Below are positions 35,365-48,162 of a stretch of DNA of 64,000 nt, in pieces. Numbering within the stretch: position 1 is the first letter of the stretch; every line of letters begins with the position of its first letter. The notes beneath the pieces are model-generated. The model searched no databases and was not told where the DNA came from. It saw only the letters and a program-made list of their open reading frames with translations. The stretch comes from Verticillium longisporum (Eukaryota > Ascomycota > Sordariomycetes > Glomerellales > Plectosphaerellaceae): NCBI GenBank assembly GCA_019188255.1, contig JAETXT010000003.1, positions 3,224,001 through 3,288,000 on the forward strand. The letters are read 5' to 3'. The position numbers were made by a program, and so were the translations under genes.

Positions 35365-36203
35365 GGCGGAGTTGTGGAGGATCTAGGAGGGAATGAGTGG
35401 TTTGACGAAATCTTTCGATGAGGTTTCGGCTCGCGGCTCGAAGCTTTCCAATTCTCGCTCTCGCAGTGCTGGAGATTGTTTCTGCCTGGGTTGCGAGGCC
35501 ACAGTTTGTCCGAATTGTTCCGGCAAAGGCCGGTTAGGCCATTGGCCAATCGCACGTGGCGAGTTTGCAACTGCGGGTCTGCCTCGCCTGATCGTGTGAG
35601 TCAGCAGCCCCAGGCTGTGTCGTCACTATTTTCCGGGCAGCATTTTGCTGGTGAGGGTGCAATGTGAGTAAGTACACTACCTGCTCAATAGGGGGCCATG
35701 TTCGCTGAAAGGGGCAACGAGCCTGGCATGAGGGCTCGTCACTGGCGACGGGCATCTTGATAATTATCAACAGATGATGACGCCAGCTTTCCCCGTATTT
35801 TGCCTTTTGAAGATGTTTCATCACTCACTGTACGCTCTCATCATGTGCCCAAACATACTGACACCTTGCCTTTGATAATACGTGCGTGGCACTGTATGGC
35901 CTGCAGCAACTGTCATGCATGGTGCCCAGGCAAGTCCTACATCGGCCGTACCTGACCGCTGTCCTTGGATGTCCATCAACTCCTCCTATCCCTACCTTAT
36001 GGACAAATCTCACATCGTACATCCCGTGCACAAACCAATCGTCATCAGCATCCTCCCCACCGGTCAAGTCTTCTTGACTACCACCTTGCTCATCTCACGT
36101 GAAGAAGACCCCCTACCCGCCCTTGCTGTCAGCCAACCGGATATCCGGACAAGCCTTGCGCCAGCCACATTGATTTATCACATCCTGCACATCAAAGGCC
36201 AAA
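35365..36203. promoter_or_regulatory. Divergent promoter region, MPP beta / GH36
   Basis: 839 bp between two start codons pointing away from each other. A CACGTG palindrome (bHLH E-box type) lies at 36096-36101, 103 bp upstream of the glycoside-hydrolase start. No gene was seen. Confidence 0.4.
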
Positions 36204-39178
36204 ATGACTGCGGAAGGCTGGAAGGCGACTGATGCCTTCAAGACTCTTCACGTCTTCCAACAAAAGCCCGCGCCTGACCCCTTCGCCTACGGCATGGAAG
36301 CCATTATCCAAAGCTATCCGCCCCTTGGCCAAGTCACTCAAGTCCAACGGGGTCTAATATCATTCTCTGTCATCCTCGAGGTACCACAAGCTCGACAAGA
36401 GGAATCGTGGCAGGTCTCATTATGGCAATCGAGCGACGCCGCCGACTGGGTTGAGACCCCGACCTCGCTGGTGCCTCCTGAGACTGCACCCACGGCACTT
36501 GGGTCATCAACAGAGGGGGTTGCTCGGCTATTCTTCAACACCGTCATTGATGCCCAGGCATCGCTTCAGTTCACCTTGAAGTTTCGCCATGGTGAGAATG
36601 AACCCTGGAGATGGACCCGTGATGAGTTTGGTCTCAACGATGGTCATGTCATCGTCAACACGTCATCAGTCCGGAGTTTGCCTGGGAATCTCGAAGACCA
36701 TATCAAAGGGTTGAATCCGGCGTGGCAAGTTGAATTCTTGACAAGTCAAGCTCCCAGAACACGACTTTGGTCACTTCAGGCGCCAGTGCCTGCTTCGAAG
36801 GACGATCGTTCTTCGGTTCTTGACCTCTCCATTGGAATTCCTTGGGGCCAACCCCTTAGATGGTTTGCCCTGGTACGGACCTGGAAACCCTGGCTTGCAC
36901 CGAGACATGGTAAATCCAGATTCCATCTGGATAAAGACGCCATGTTGTGTTCTTTCCTCGGTTCACAGGGGAAACACTTGGTGTTGTTGGCCATTAGTGG
37001 GCTGAATAATGTGGCGGCCATGTTCCAAAGCAGAGATGACGAAGGTCTCGTCCATGTTCAAGTGTGTTACTTCAAGACCTGATGGGGGTGAGACCAGAAA
37101 AACTGACTTCGAGCTACAGGCCCGCAACGATGACATACATGAGCAGCAGGCTATCATTCTTGCTGCAATCGGTGACAACTTCGAAAGTGCCAATGCTTCC
37201 GTCATGTACCAGGCGCGAAATGTGCTGAATGCTAGAGCTACCAAAGATGACCAGGAAGCGGAGATCAAAGCACTCGAGAAAGATATCAAGCCAGAATGGA
37301 GGGAAAACTGGTATGATGGACTCGGCTACTGTGGGTTCACCCGCTCCTTACATACGTGTCCTCCTCTTCTAAACAAATAACAGGCACCTGGAATGGAATA
37401 GGCCAGAATCTCACAGAGCACAAGATCCTAGAGGCCCTGGATCACCTTGCCTCTGTGAATGTCAATATTACGAGCCTCATCATTGACGACAACTGGCAGT
37501 CCATCGATCGTCAAGGGAATGGCCAGTTTCAATACTCTTGGCTTGAATTTGAAGCTGATTCGGAAGCCTTTCCCAACGGATTGAAATCTACTATTTCCCA
37601 GATTCGAGAAAAGCACCCCCGTATCCAGCATATCGCAGTATGGCACGCGTTGCTTGGTGGGAAACTCCGCATCTTCATGGGCAGGCGGCTCGTTGGCTAA
37701 CATTTGCTCAGGGTACTGGGCCGGCATATCCCCAAACGGCAAACTTGCCAAAGACTACAAAACTTTGCAAGTTCTGAGGGAAGAGAGTGAGCGACGCGAA
37801 CTTCCACTTGGAGGAAGCATGACCGTCATTGCAAAAGGCGATGTCAACCGTTTCTACAACGATTTCTATGCATTCCTTGTCTCGTGTGGAATTGACGGCG
37901 TGAAAACCGATGCCCAGTTCATGATGGACACATGGAAATCGTCCGAAGCTCGTCGTGACCTCATCGAGGAGTACCTCGATGCTTGGACCATATCGACACT
38001 GAGGCACTTTAGCATCAAGGCCATCTCTTGCATGTCTCAAGTACCGCAGATCATGTTCCATTCCTACCTTCAGCGCAATAAGCCGCCAATTCTCTGCCGA
38101 ACCTCGGACGACTTCTTCCCGCATGTCCCCTCGTCGCACGCTTGGCATGTATGGACGAATGCTCACAACGCACTGCTGACGCAGCACCTCAACGTTCTGC
38201 CTGATTGGGACATGTTCCAAACGATGGGCGACTTTTCTCGTTTTCACGCAATGGCAAGGAGTGTCAGCGGTGGGCCCATCTACATTACGGACGTACCTGG
38301 ACAGCATGATCGTGCGTTGATTGAGCAGCTCACTGGGCCTACACCACGAAATAAGACGGTCATTTTCCGTCCAAGTGTAGTCGGAAAGACCATCGATGCA
38401 TATAACGACTATCACGATGACGTCCTCCTCAAGATCGGCAGCTATCATGGTAAGAATATCAATCACCCCTTTGGCCGTGTCGCTTGTTTAACTTCTACAA
38501 GGCGCTGCTGTGACTGGCACCTCGATCGTCGGTGTCTTTAATATTTCATCTAGACGGTTGGCGGAGATCATTCCTCTCAGCTGTTTCCCCGGTGTTCTCT
38601 CATCAATGAAGTACATCATCCGGAGCCACACAGGCTTAGGCATCTCGTCTCCCATCTCACCGAGCTCACCCTCGTCCAACGTGACGATCTCGCTGCCCCA
38701 TGGGCCGGAAGGTTCCGACATACTGTGCGCCTACCCTCTAACTGACTTCGCGAGTGAGAATAACGGCACGGTATATACCGCCAATCTTGGTCTTGTGAGG
38801 AAATTCAGTGGCGCTGCCGCCATTGTGAACAGTGACTTTGAGCTGGACCACACTGGAAAAGTGCAGTTGCAAACCAGACTGAAGGCCCTCGGGACACTAG
38901 GTAAGCCTATGCTTTTGGCTGTGAAGATGCCTGCAGGCTAACCTGGGTACGCAGGAATTTACATCTCGAATCTGCCGAAGCTGACTATCGATGACGACTT
39001 CATCGCCACTATACAGGGACACATCATCAAGGCGGAGGCCGTATCCGTCAGCAAATATCATCCTCAGCTGTTGGAAATTGATGTTGAGGGCGCATGGCAT
39101 GATCTGCAGTTGAAACCGGGTTGGAGCAATGAGGTTGAGATTAAGATGACCTTTCGCATCGATCACTACGAAGAGTAG
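36204..39178 (+). CDS. Glycoside hydrolase family 36, raffinose synthase/alpha-galactosidase type
   Basis: Intracellular alpha-galactoside-acting enzyme of the raffinose synthase/seed imbibition-protein branch of GH36. Six exons (36204-37061, 37120-37330, 37384-37656, 37712-38449, 38502-38900, 38955-39178) join in phase to give 900 residues; all introns are 52-58 nt. The first part is a beta-sandwich; the barrel then shows WYDGLGYCTWNGIG, SLIIDDNWQS and the predicted nucleophile motif GVKTDAQ (Asp514). The acid/base motif is CRTSDDFF (Asp580/581), and GGPIYITDVPG follows. The start has a good context and no signal peptide, so the enzyme should be cytosolic. Whether it hydrolyses or transfers galactose cannot be told. 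The stop lies only 69 bp from the stop of the convergent next gene. Confidence 0.93.
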
Positions 39179-39247
39179 AGGAAATGATCTCGGAAGGGCG
39201 GACAATAATCTGCGCGCCTGAGCTTATGAATTTCTCGTGCGTCTTAT

Positions 39248-41156
39248 TCAGTGTGTCGATGCCTGAAGCAAGTCATCGTCTGCTACAGCGATAAGCCAGG
39301 TCTCGACATGCGCGCCGTCTCTGGGCCCCGGTGACGCGCATTCCTTCTCGTCGATGATTTGATCGTGTTCATCAACGGAATCTAACACATCAAACCACTC
39401 ATGGTCTCGCATGTGCTTCTCGCTCTGAGGCCATCCATCCTGGCGCAGCCACTGGAAAAAACTTCGAGTAGCATTTTCGGATACATCATCTCTTGCTTCG
39501 TCAAGCCCGTCGTATGAAATGAGAGCTTGACATGGATGTCCATTCCCCTCTGAAGATGAATGACTCTCTGTTGGACGCCTTTCGGCCAAAGAAACAGAAG
39601 CAGATTGAAACAGCGACTCGCCATCGACACAGTCCCAGGCGAAGCCTCGATATTGCGGCCAGTGGCTCTCACAGTCTGCATGGACGCGGACTTCTAAGTC
39701 GACGTCTTCGAGACGCGTGACCCCGAAAGGCCTCCACTGGCAAATCGGCATCCTGGCGTGCCCGTCAGTTTGAGACAGAAACAGCAACCTCGCCTCATCC
39801 GCGTGCGAGATGGATCCGTCTGCGACGAGAGGATGAGAGGTGGGATGCTGGATGAACGTTTGACATGTCCCCGACCACACGGCTGATGGTAGATCAGTCC
39901 GTATCTGTCCCCTTCGGACTTCCTGGAGAAGAGACGTCTGTAACCCGAGGATGGTGGCGCCGGCCCAAAGGAATGCTGCTGCTGGCTCCCGCTCCGCGAA
40001 CATGCGGGTAAGTACAAAATGATCATCTTTGGCAATCGAGTCTATTGCGGCGACAGTACCCTGTAACCACGGGGTCGCGAGATTGCATTCGACGCCGGGT
40101 TCGTAGAATACGCTAGCAAGTATGGAATAGATACCTCTGGTATTGCAGCTCAAGGCGAGCAGTCGGTCAATGTGGTGATCTCGATGAACCCAGCTATCTG
40201 ACAACTCAAAGGCAAGACCTTGACTGGAGGCTGATGTTTCGCCCAGTCGTACTTTGGCGCGGAGATGCAGATGCGAAACCTTGAGTGCCTTATTTCTTCC
40301 GAAGCTTGGCAGTAGCAGGACAGCAGCCAGGGCCATGTGGCTCTCATCCATGATATCGTGGCGTGCACAAAAACGGCCAAGAAATGCCACTGCATCAGAA
40401 AATGACGCCGCCGAGCCGGGAAACGAGGAGCAAGTAGACTTTTTTTTTTTTTGGCTCACAAACAATCGTCAAGTTGGACTCTTGCAGGGAAACGGACCAG
40501 GGAGAGACGCGTTGTCCATCAGACTTAGCAGCCAGCCACCCCTGTCCCGGAGCCAGAACAGCAGCCCACCAGCGCGTTTCCCCTGCGTTCCGAGCTCCAA
40601 TATTGACGTAAGTAGATGTGCCGTCATGCGCCGGCTCTGATGAGCCATGCCGAATCTGTGCCTTGCAGTCGGTGTATCGCATCAAACGACCTTGGCCGAA
40701 CAGCTCGACCCAGCGAACGGAGAGGATATACGCCCATGCCAGTACAAGAACAGGCACATAGTCAGGCTGCTGCATGAGCTCTCCGTTGCCACCGGGAATC
40801 TGCCCAGCCGACTCAGCAAGGGAGAGGGTGACGGGGCCGTTTGCTGACACTTCGACTTTCAGAGACTGTTGAAACGATGGAAGACTTGTGCCATCCTGGC
40901 ATGGCGGTGAGCCCCAGGTCGAACGACCGGTTGCACGCAAACGCCCGGACCCCATCCGCTGAGCGTAGGGGTCATTACTCAGTCGAAGCCGCTGATGAAA
41001 GTAGGGGTGCCCATTGAACAGATGGGAAACAGAGAGGCAAGAGGCTGGCAGAGCGGGATCATTAGCCACGCGATGATGGAGGTTCACCCATGAACAGAAG
41101 GCGGCTTCGTAGGCCTGGCGAAACTCTGTCGTTGTCGGTCGGACCGAATCAGCCAT
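39248..41156 (-). CDS. Uncharacterised fungal protein
   Basis: Two exons, 41156-40460 and 40389-39248, join across a 70-nt intron (GTGAGC donor, GCAG acceptor, phase 1) and give 612 residues. The intron contains an A13 run on the coding strand (T13 at 40440-40452 on the plus strand), so an unspliced reading looks like a homopolymer frameshift; the splice removes it and keeps phase. No known domain is recognised. Visible features are Trp-rich blocks (DYVPVLVLAWAYILSVRWVE, WWAAVLAPGQGW), a short hydrophobic stretch, and an acidic C-terminal part. No signal peptide is evident. The gene ends 69 bp from the convergent GH36 gene. Confidence 0.75.
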
Positions 41157-41406
41157 TTTGGGTGCGAAAGGCTATATGGAGCACAGATTCAACGTCGACA
41201 TTCAAAAGTCAAAAGCGAAAAAGCCGATGTGTATGGTCGTTTCTCTGTTGTGCATAACATGCATAATCTGTTGCCTCATCACTCGGACTAATACTTGACG
41301 AGTCCACTCTTACATGCAGTGGTAGATCAGGAACCAGCTCCCCCTTTTATTCCTATTCCAATTCCAACGCCGCTACCCGACTTCATTACCTTCGTAAACA
41401 TGTACT

Positions 41407-42987
41407 CTACTCGCGCTCAAAAACGGCAGGCGCGACAACCTCCTTGCCCTTGACGTACTCGAGGCCCTCGCCACCCTGCAGAACATTAGTATCACTGTCA
41501 ATTTCCGGTTTTCTTGATAGGTGACTTACGTAGGAGATCAGCGGCGACACCTCAATACCGTCAGAAGCCTTGTCGCCGGTGACAGTAGCGCCGGCAGCCT
41601 CGACCCAGCGCTTGCCCTGGGCCATGATATCCGCCTTGCTCGTGTCGGGGTCATCCTCACCGGTGCCGCGCGCATTCTTGAGCGGGGAGAACTCATCCTC
41701 GCGCTTCACCTCGAGGCAAGCAAACTTATCAAGAGGCAGCATGGGGAAGACGTCGAAGACAAACTGCTCGAGCTTGATGCCGTTGGGCTTTTCAGGCTTG
41801 ACTGTCTCGCCAGAGGACAGGTCAGCAGCGGGAATCTTCTTGCGGGCGACGTGGTGCGGCAGCTTGTGAGCCCACTGAGGGATGGACTCGAGGAAGCGAG
41901 CCGAGTAGTAGTGGTTGACGATGTTGGCGGCGCGGAACTTCAGGAGGCCCTTCTGGCGAGGATCCTCTGCCTCGGCAGTGGCGGCGTCAATCTCAGAGTA
42001 CTCGACCACGTCAGGCTTGCCGTTCTTCTGGAGGATGAGACCAACAGACTCGTTGGCGGCGCGCTTGCGGGCGACCTTTGTGGCAATGTCAACGTTCTTA
42101 GCCGCCGAGGAGCCACTGAAGGCGGGATCGGCGACCTTGACAAGGCAGTTGTCGACACAGTAGGCGTGAATGTGCTCAATACCGCGGGAGCCCATGTCGG
42201 ACAGAACGTTGGAGACGACGAGGGCCTGGTAGAGGCCACCGTTGCCGTCCGGGGCCACAGCGACACGGCTCTTGCTCTCGAGGAGGATCTTGCCCTCGTT
42301 AGAGATGCAGGGTAGGACGCCTTGCTCAAAGATGACGACATTGGCCTTGTCAAGACCGAAGTAGCTGTTTTTCTCGAAGAACTCCTGGGTCGGACCTCGC
42401 GTAGGGCCCGAGGTCATGACATACCAAGGGACAACGGCGGGTGTGCTAGCGCCAGCCTTGGCGGCGGCAAGCTCCTGGACCTTGCGGATGCGCTCAGCCT
42501 GGATCTGGAAGAGGGACTTGTTGCTGGGCAGGTCAATGTTGAAGCAGCCCTTGGGAGCAGAGCTGCCGAGACGGGTGCCCTGGCCGCCAGCCATCAGGAC
42601 GACGGCAACCTTATTCTGAGCAATGAGGTCAAGGCCAGACTGGTACCATTTCTCCAGATCTTCAGGCTGAGAATCGAGGATACTGGCGGTAGCAAACTCG
42701 GGAAGAGGCTCGAGGCCAGATTGTGTGGAGGAAGAGTCGGCATCGTCGGTCTTGGGAGGGTTCAGGGCGCGGTTGGTAATGTCGTTGATGTGGGCTGGGT
42801 CGAAGCCGGAGAGCTGCTGGTAGAGGGCAGCCTGCTCATCCTTGGAGAGGGAGTCGTAGAAGGTGAAGACGTGGTCTTGCTCGGCCTTGGCGTACTTCTC
42901 CTTGAGCTCAGAAACTTGCTCAGCAGTAGGCTGGGGAGCAGCGGCGGGCTTGCTGCCGATGTTGAGGGCCGACTTGATGGCGTCCAT
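41407..42987 (-). CDS. UAP1: UDP-N-acetylglucosamine pyrophosphorylase
   Basis: Makes UDP-GlcNAc from UTP and GlcNAc-1-phosphate, the precursor for chitin, N-glycans and GPI anchors (yeast QRI1/UAP1). Exons 42987-41530 and 41475-41407 are joined across a 54-nt intron with a GTAAGT donor and TGCAG acceptor, giving 508 residues, the usual length. The nucleotidyltransferase loop is [19 protein letters not shown] near residue 131. Other family blocks are [33 protein letters not shown] and [10 protein letters not shown]. The intron is 18 codons long and has no stop in frame, so retention would only lengthen the protein; the strong splice sites and conserved length favour splicing. Confidence 0.96.
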   Translation of the reverse strand: MDAIKSALNIGSKPAAAPQPTAEQVSELKEKYAKAEQDHVFTFYDSLSKDEQAALYQQLSGFDPAHINDITNRALNPPKTDDADSSSTQSGLEPLPEFATASILDSQPEDLEKWYQSGLDLIAQNKVAVVLMAGGQGTRLGSSAPKGCFNIDLPSNKSLFQIQAERIRKVQELAAAKAGASTPAVVPWYVMTSGPTRGPTQEFFEKNSYFGLDKANVVIFEQGVLPCISNEGKILLESKSRVAVAPDGNGGLYQALVVSNVLSDMGSRGIEHIHAYCVDNCLVKVADPAFSGSSAAKNVDIATKVARKRAANESVGLILQKNGKPDVVEYSEIDAATAEAEDPRQKGLLKFRAANIVNHYYSARFLESIPQWAHKLPHHVARKKIPAADLSSGETVKPEKPNGIKLEQFVFDVFPMLPLDKFACLEVKREDEFSPLKNARGTGEDDPDTSKADIMAQGKRWVEAAGATVTGDKASDGIEVSPLISYVSHLSRKPEIDSDTNVLQGGEGLEYVKGKEVVAPAVFERE

Positions 42988-44413
42988 AATGGCGGGGTAT
43001 CTAGCTGGCCAAAGGGTGTGAGGGGCAATCGGGTAATGTGCTGTATCGAGGCACGAACAAGTCTGAAGAGGAATTGAGGCAAGGAGGAAAACGGGAGTAG
43101 GAAAGAAGACTCAGAATTGAAATGGAAAAGAGATCAGTCAAGCGTTGAAGATCAACATTGAGGGATCATGCCAATTATAGGCAGGTACGGTAGCTGAGCT
43201 GCTTTCTCGTCCAGCAGGTTCGACCCAGAGCTTCAACACTTGGTACTAGGTAGGTACAGAAGCGGTCGCGGTTGGACGTCAGCTCAGGTGCCCCGCCAAC
43301 TGAGCCACAGCCCACCAAGCCCACCCAAAGTCCGTGTGAGCCCACTGGAAGTGCACCTCTAGTGGGGGACATTAGCGCCGGCACGGCCTACGAGCGGCGC
43401 CTCCTATTCGTTGTGCAGTGGGCATGGCCGGGTTCAGTATTCTCGTGTTGCAGGGCGGATCTGGGTATTCTGGGACGGGCTGGTGGACGAACCCCTGGCG
43501 AGTCTGAGGCGGTGACGTTTATTGATGATCGACCTGGATACACCTTATGTGAGACTCGTGTTTGGGGGGGTGGGAGACAGAGAGGCCGTTGTGGGAGTTC
43601 AGCTCGTGGCGCCTGCAGCACTAGGGACGGCTCGGACAACAGGTTCAGGATCAGGGCCATAGCATATAAGGACTACGCCATTGATTTTTTTTTAGTTTTC
43701 ATTTTTCCTTTCTTGCCTTTTTTGTTCCTCGCTAGCTTCAGGGGTTCATGACTTGTCTCTTGGTGATCAGCCATGCTCAAGCCATTTGGGGGTGTTCTGC
43801 CAACTGCTGCGACTGGGTTTCCTGGAGGTTTCCAGCACCTGAGCACAGCATTGGCTCGTGCTGGACACAGACGTGCGATTTGCCCGCAGGTTCCCCTGCA
43901 AACCCCCCACTCAATATTTTGCATCGCATCATCCTTGGCAGGGTCTTACCAGTGACCATCTGTTGACACCTGCCCTTACTATAAGCCTGCTTTGCTGGCG
44001 ACTGTCATTGCGACTGCCGCTGCGACCACAGCGTGACCTCAAGCTCGGCCTGGATCGGGGCCTGGAGCTACCCATTCCAAGCTGATCGACACCCAAAAAG
44101 ACCCTCATCAAGCACATGTCAGCGGTGCCCTGTTCCTGTCCTGCGCCCCAACGAGACCCAGCATCAGGAAAGCCACCCACCAATGCAACGCCCATGGGCA
44201 GACTTTTCTCCTTGATGCCTTCGGTTCTCCAAAAACCTCAAGGCCGGCCCTCATGGATGCATCGACAGCTTGATACTCCACCACCCGTCATCAAACAGTA
44301 GATTCGTAGCGCTACTGCATGCCCTGAACGACAACCCATCACCCATCGGCAACTGTGCCGCGACGTGGCATGCGACGACGTCCTGCCCTCCCCGAACCCC
44401 CTCATACGCCGCC
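42988..44413. promoter_or_regulatory. Divergent promoter region, UAP1 / 44.4-kb gene
   Basis: About 1.4 kb between two start codons pointing away from each other. Open frames are short. A T-rich stretch lies at about 43.68-43.72 kb. No RNA gene or repeat was recognised. Confidence 0.45.
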
Positions 44414-47400
44414 ATGTCGGAGAAGGATGCTTCCTCTGTCCTGTTCACCTCGACGTGGCGCCCCAGCCGGGCACCGACCCCTGCCTCCCGCCGCGAGCGG
44501 CCGAGCCACGAGACTCCCGAGTCGAGTGCCGCTGCTGGTGGTAGCAGCAGTAGCATGACCGCCCCCACCACCGAAACGACGCTGGCCATCGCTTCGCCCG
44601 ACGAAGTCGCTGGCCATCCGATACCGAGACAGCACGCAGTCGAGAACGCAAACGGGAGTGCCACGAAAGAAGCCAAGGGCTACCGGACGCATAAGATTCG
44701 CTCCAGTGGCGGGTTTCTGCTGCAGGAAACACTACGAGATGCTGCCTCCCACGACGGGAGCCAGTCACATCAACGACGCCAGTCCCGCCTGACGCCGCAA
44801 TCACATCGAACGAGAGGATCTCCCAGACCGTCAGAAAAGTCGGGTTCCAGTGCCGGCTACGATGCCAGCCTGCCGTACAATACCGACAGCCCATCCAGGG
44901 GGGCTGTTTTCCTCCCTCAGCACGATGCATCGCATAGCCTCACAGTCAGGAAGAGGCACGTCCCAAATGGAAAGGATGTCGAACCAGTGTCGCCGCCGCG
45001 GGCCCAAAGCCAGGGGGTCGAGATGGATTCGGCACAGATTGTGAACATGGCCCTCAACCTGAGTGAATCCAGAAGATTAGCTTCGAGGCGAAACGCATCA
45101 AACGCTGTGCCGCCTACCCTCGCGCCTCTACCCGACAGTGCTGCAGGAGGCAGCCTGCGACAGCACCTCAACCAGCAAAGACGAACCTCTCGCACCATCT
45201 CTCCGCGGCCAGGTCGAGCAGCATCGCCCCGCCTTCCATCGGGCTCGAGGATGAACACGCCTCTGCAAGCCTCTTTCGACCTTGGCCGTGAGGGCTCATA
45301 CAGATACCAATTCTCTCCCTCGACGCTGGCTCGAGCACAGAAGGCCAAGGAGCACCTGGAGCTCATGGCACAGTACCGACGCATGTTGGAGCTCGTCCCA
45401 CCTCTTAATCCAAACGCCCGGCGACCGACAACCGCCAGCCCACCATCATCCCCGGCCGAACTATCGAGGACCTCAACACTGGCAAGCGCTGATGGGAGCG
45501 CAAGGTTTGGACGACCTTACAACCCACTGCAGTACATCCGCAACCGCAAAGTTCGAGCCCGTGAGCGCAAGGCCATCGATGGCGAAGCTCAAGGCTTCAG
45601 CGACGTCAAGAAGGTCACGGACTGGGTCGATAGCGTTGCAAGGTGGGCGGCGACTGGCCAGCCCATCTTGCCGGATGGTCCTTCGTTGCCGCCATTTCCC
45701 GATGCGGACATGCACACGCAAGCAACATCTCCCTCGGCCAACGCTGTCAAGCCCAAAAGACCCAAAGTGGACTGGCTCTTTGAGCCGGCCGATATGATCG
45801 CCGATGCATACTGGCTCGAGCAGGACAACCACCTACAGTTGATCGAAGACCGGCAATGGCGACGGATTTTCCCTCCTTCGTCAAACCTGTTCAGACCCTT
45901 GACAGGCCAAACAGATATGTCTAGGCCAGAGTCACTCATGACAACCCACACACGGGGCTCGCTCGAGATTCCTCTAAACCAGAGGACCGGAAACCCAAGA
46001 CCAATCAAGACGGACAGCGAGCACTCCCACAGTAGTGCCCGAGAGCGAGCCCGCCAAAAGCTTCATGAGCTCAAGGGCTTGCATCATCGACACGGCTCGC
46101 ATAGCCACAGCGACATACGGAGATTAACCAAGGCACCCCACTCGGATCTCTCAGACAGCGAAGAGGAGGGCAAAGAGAGGAGGATGCCACAACGCACATT
46201 CACCAGCAACAGCAGGGACATTCTTGAGAAGCAGATGCTCGAGATGATCGCCAGAGAAGCCAGAGAGAACGGATCGGACACGCAATCGGTCGATGCTGTC
46301 ATTGCCGCACTGCTGACACCCGAACGCGGCCCTCCCTCCTCATCACAGCCTGCCACTCGCGAGCAGAGTCGGAAGCAGTCTCTTGCTGAAGCAAGCGAGT
46401 CTGATGATACGCCTTGCAAGACGCAGGCGCAAGCTGCCACCCTTCGTCAGCGAGTTGGGAGGTCTAGCTTGAGATTCCAATGCCTGCGCGCAGGACGTCT
46501 TTTGACCTGGATGCCTCGCTGCCAAACTCGCCCGACAACCACCCTCATGGCTACAGTCCATTCATCCCGACAATTGGGGCCGACCTCTCAGCGCTGCCTA
46601 GTCGTGCTGGATCTCCCACGCGCAATCCTTTCCACAAGGTGAAGAGCATCTTCCGCGAGAGGAGCAAGGAACGTGGAAGCGATCCTTCCGAGACGCGAGA
46701 TGGCGACCTCGGACCTCCGATTGACCTCAAGGGCATCATGACCGAGTCTCCTCAACCGATTTCGGAAACTCCCGAGAGGCGAGGATCGAGAAGTCCTCCG
46801 ATAAACCTGTTGCCACGACAGCCGACCGATACGTACAGGGCAGGCCCCAAGCGTAGAAGCGACGAGTCTGGCGCCAAGGGACTGTTCAAGGGGGCGCGCC
46901 TGGATACGTTGATCCGCGAAGGCGCATCCAAACTAGGTGACTTTATCTGGCGGAAGGACTCGGAGCAGGATGATGGCAACCAGTCTGACGGTGAGGCCAC
47001 GGCGACTGACGAGTCAGATGCTGAACCGGCCAGGGGCAGGCGCAGGGCGAACCTGTCTCTATCGCGGACAACATCGTTATCCATGCGAGACCGTCGAGAA
47101 GCGCAGCTCCAGAAGGGCAAGAACTATTTGGACGTAATGCCTACATTCCAGCATGCTTCACACGACAGGTTGGCCCCTAGCCAGTTGGAGCCCCCCAGCC
47201 TTCAGTCATCCAGGCCTCCTAGTCGGTCGTCCCGGTTTGACTTGCTGAAACCTCCTCGCATCGACGTTCACCATGCATCACCCTCAACATCACCGCCGGC
47301 GACAGGGCAGCCTGGCGAGTTGGAAGACTCCGAATCTCAACCACAGCGAGGAAGTACAAGCCACGAGGATGTACATAAAGCAGGCCGCCGTCTCAGCTCC

Positions 47401-48162
47401 GTGATCTCGATGCCGCAATCCTTCAGTAGGGACCGCCTCGGCTCACTGGCTACTACTTTTGACGGTCGCCACTGGTCCATCTCCGACCGCAGCCCCTCCC
47501 CCCAGCGCGCACCTCTGAGCCGTCACGAGGTAGCCCGTCTGCGCGCCCTAGTGCTAAGCTCTGGGATCAAAGCGATGGAGATCTCCCGCCGCGCCTACGA
47601 GCCCCGGCCCGCCTTCGCCGCTCACTCGGAGGACGTCGACCCGAAGCAGAAGCCCCCCTTCTGGCCCGCCATCGCCCAGTTCAGCCCGAACCCTGCACAG
47701 CTCCGCGCCCGCTCCGTCGCTCAGGTCGAGCTCTATCAGCTCGCCGCCCGCACCCTCAGCAGCTCGATGCAGTGCGCCGGCCTCGAATGGCAGCATGCCG
47801 CCGACGCCTTCACAAGCGAGACGACGCCGACGCTGCAGGCGAACATCGAGGACATTCGCAGACACATTGCCGTCGACCTGTCGGCTATGACGCGTGCCGC
47901 GGCGGACGAGGCCGACGAGACAAGCCGCGATCTTGCCTTCGGTCAGCGGCTCAAGATCAAGGCCGTCGTCGACGTCATCGGCAAGATGCTGCGCCGGCGC
48001 CGCAGGCGTTTCCGCTGGGTGAGACGGGCGCTGTGGCTTGGTGTCGAGTGGGGGCTCGTGGGCATCATGTGGTACGTCTGGTTCGTCGTCATGATCCTCC
48101 GCGTCTTTGTCGGGTTCGGCAAGGGCGTCGTCGGCGGCGTGAGGTGGCTGCTGTGGCTGTAA
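44414..48162 (+). CDS. Large disordered protein with C-terminal membrane segment
   Basis: Two long frames belong together: 44414 to about 46467, and about 46468 to 48162. The ATG at 44414 is the first in frame. The N-terminal half is Ser/Pro/Arg-rich and disordered, with islands of fungal-conserved look: RPYNPLQYIRNRKVRARERK, FSDVKKVTDWVDSVARWA and VDWLFEPADMIADAYWLEQ. The second frame holds PMPARRTSFDLDASLPNSPD, a helical region (AQVELYQLAARTLSSSMQC), an RRRRRRFRWVRR cluster and a hydrophobic tail (VGIMWYVWFVVMILRVFVGF), so it is probably anchored in a membrane near its C-terminus. Total length is 3749 nt, out of phase by one. Either a small intron (one phase-compatible option is about 46399-46493 with a poor GTCTGA donor) or one missing base joins the halves; a single-base correction would give 1249 residues. 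Function unknown. Confidence 0.72.

Noticed and set aside
40440..40465. Frameshift in the uncharacterised gene at the T13 run
   Set aside because: A 70-nt intron with GTGAGC donor and GCAG acceptor removes the run and restores phase exactly.
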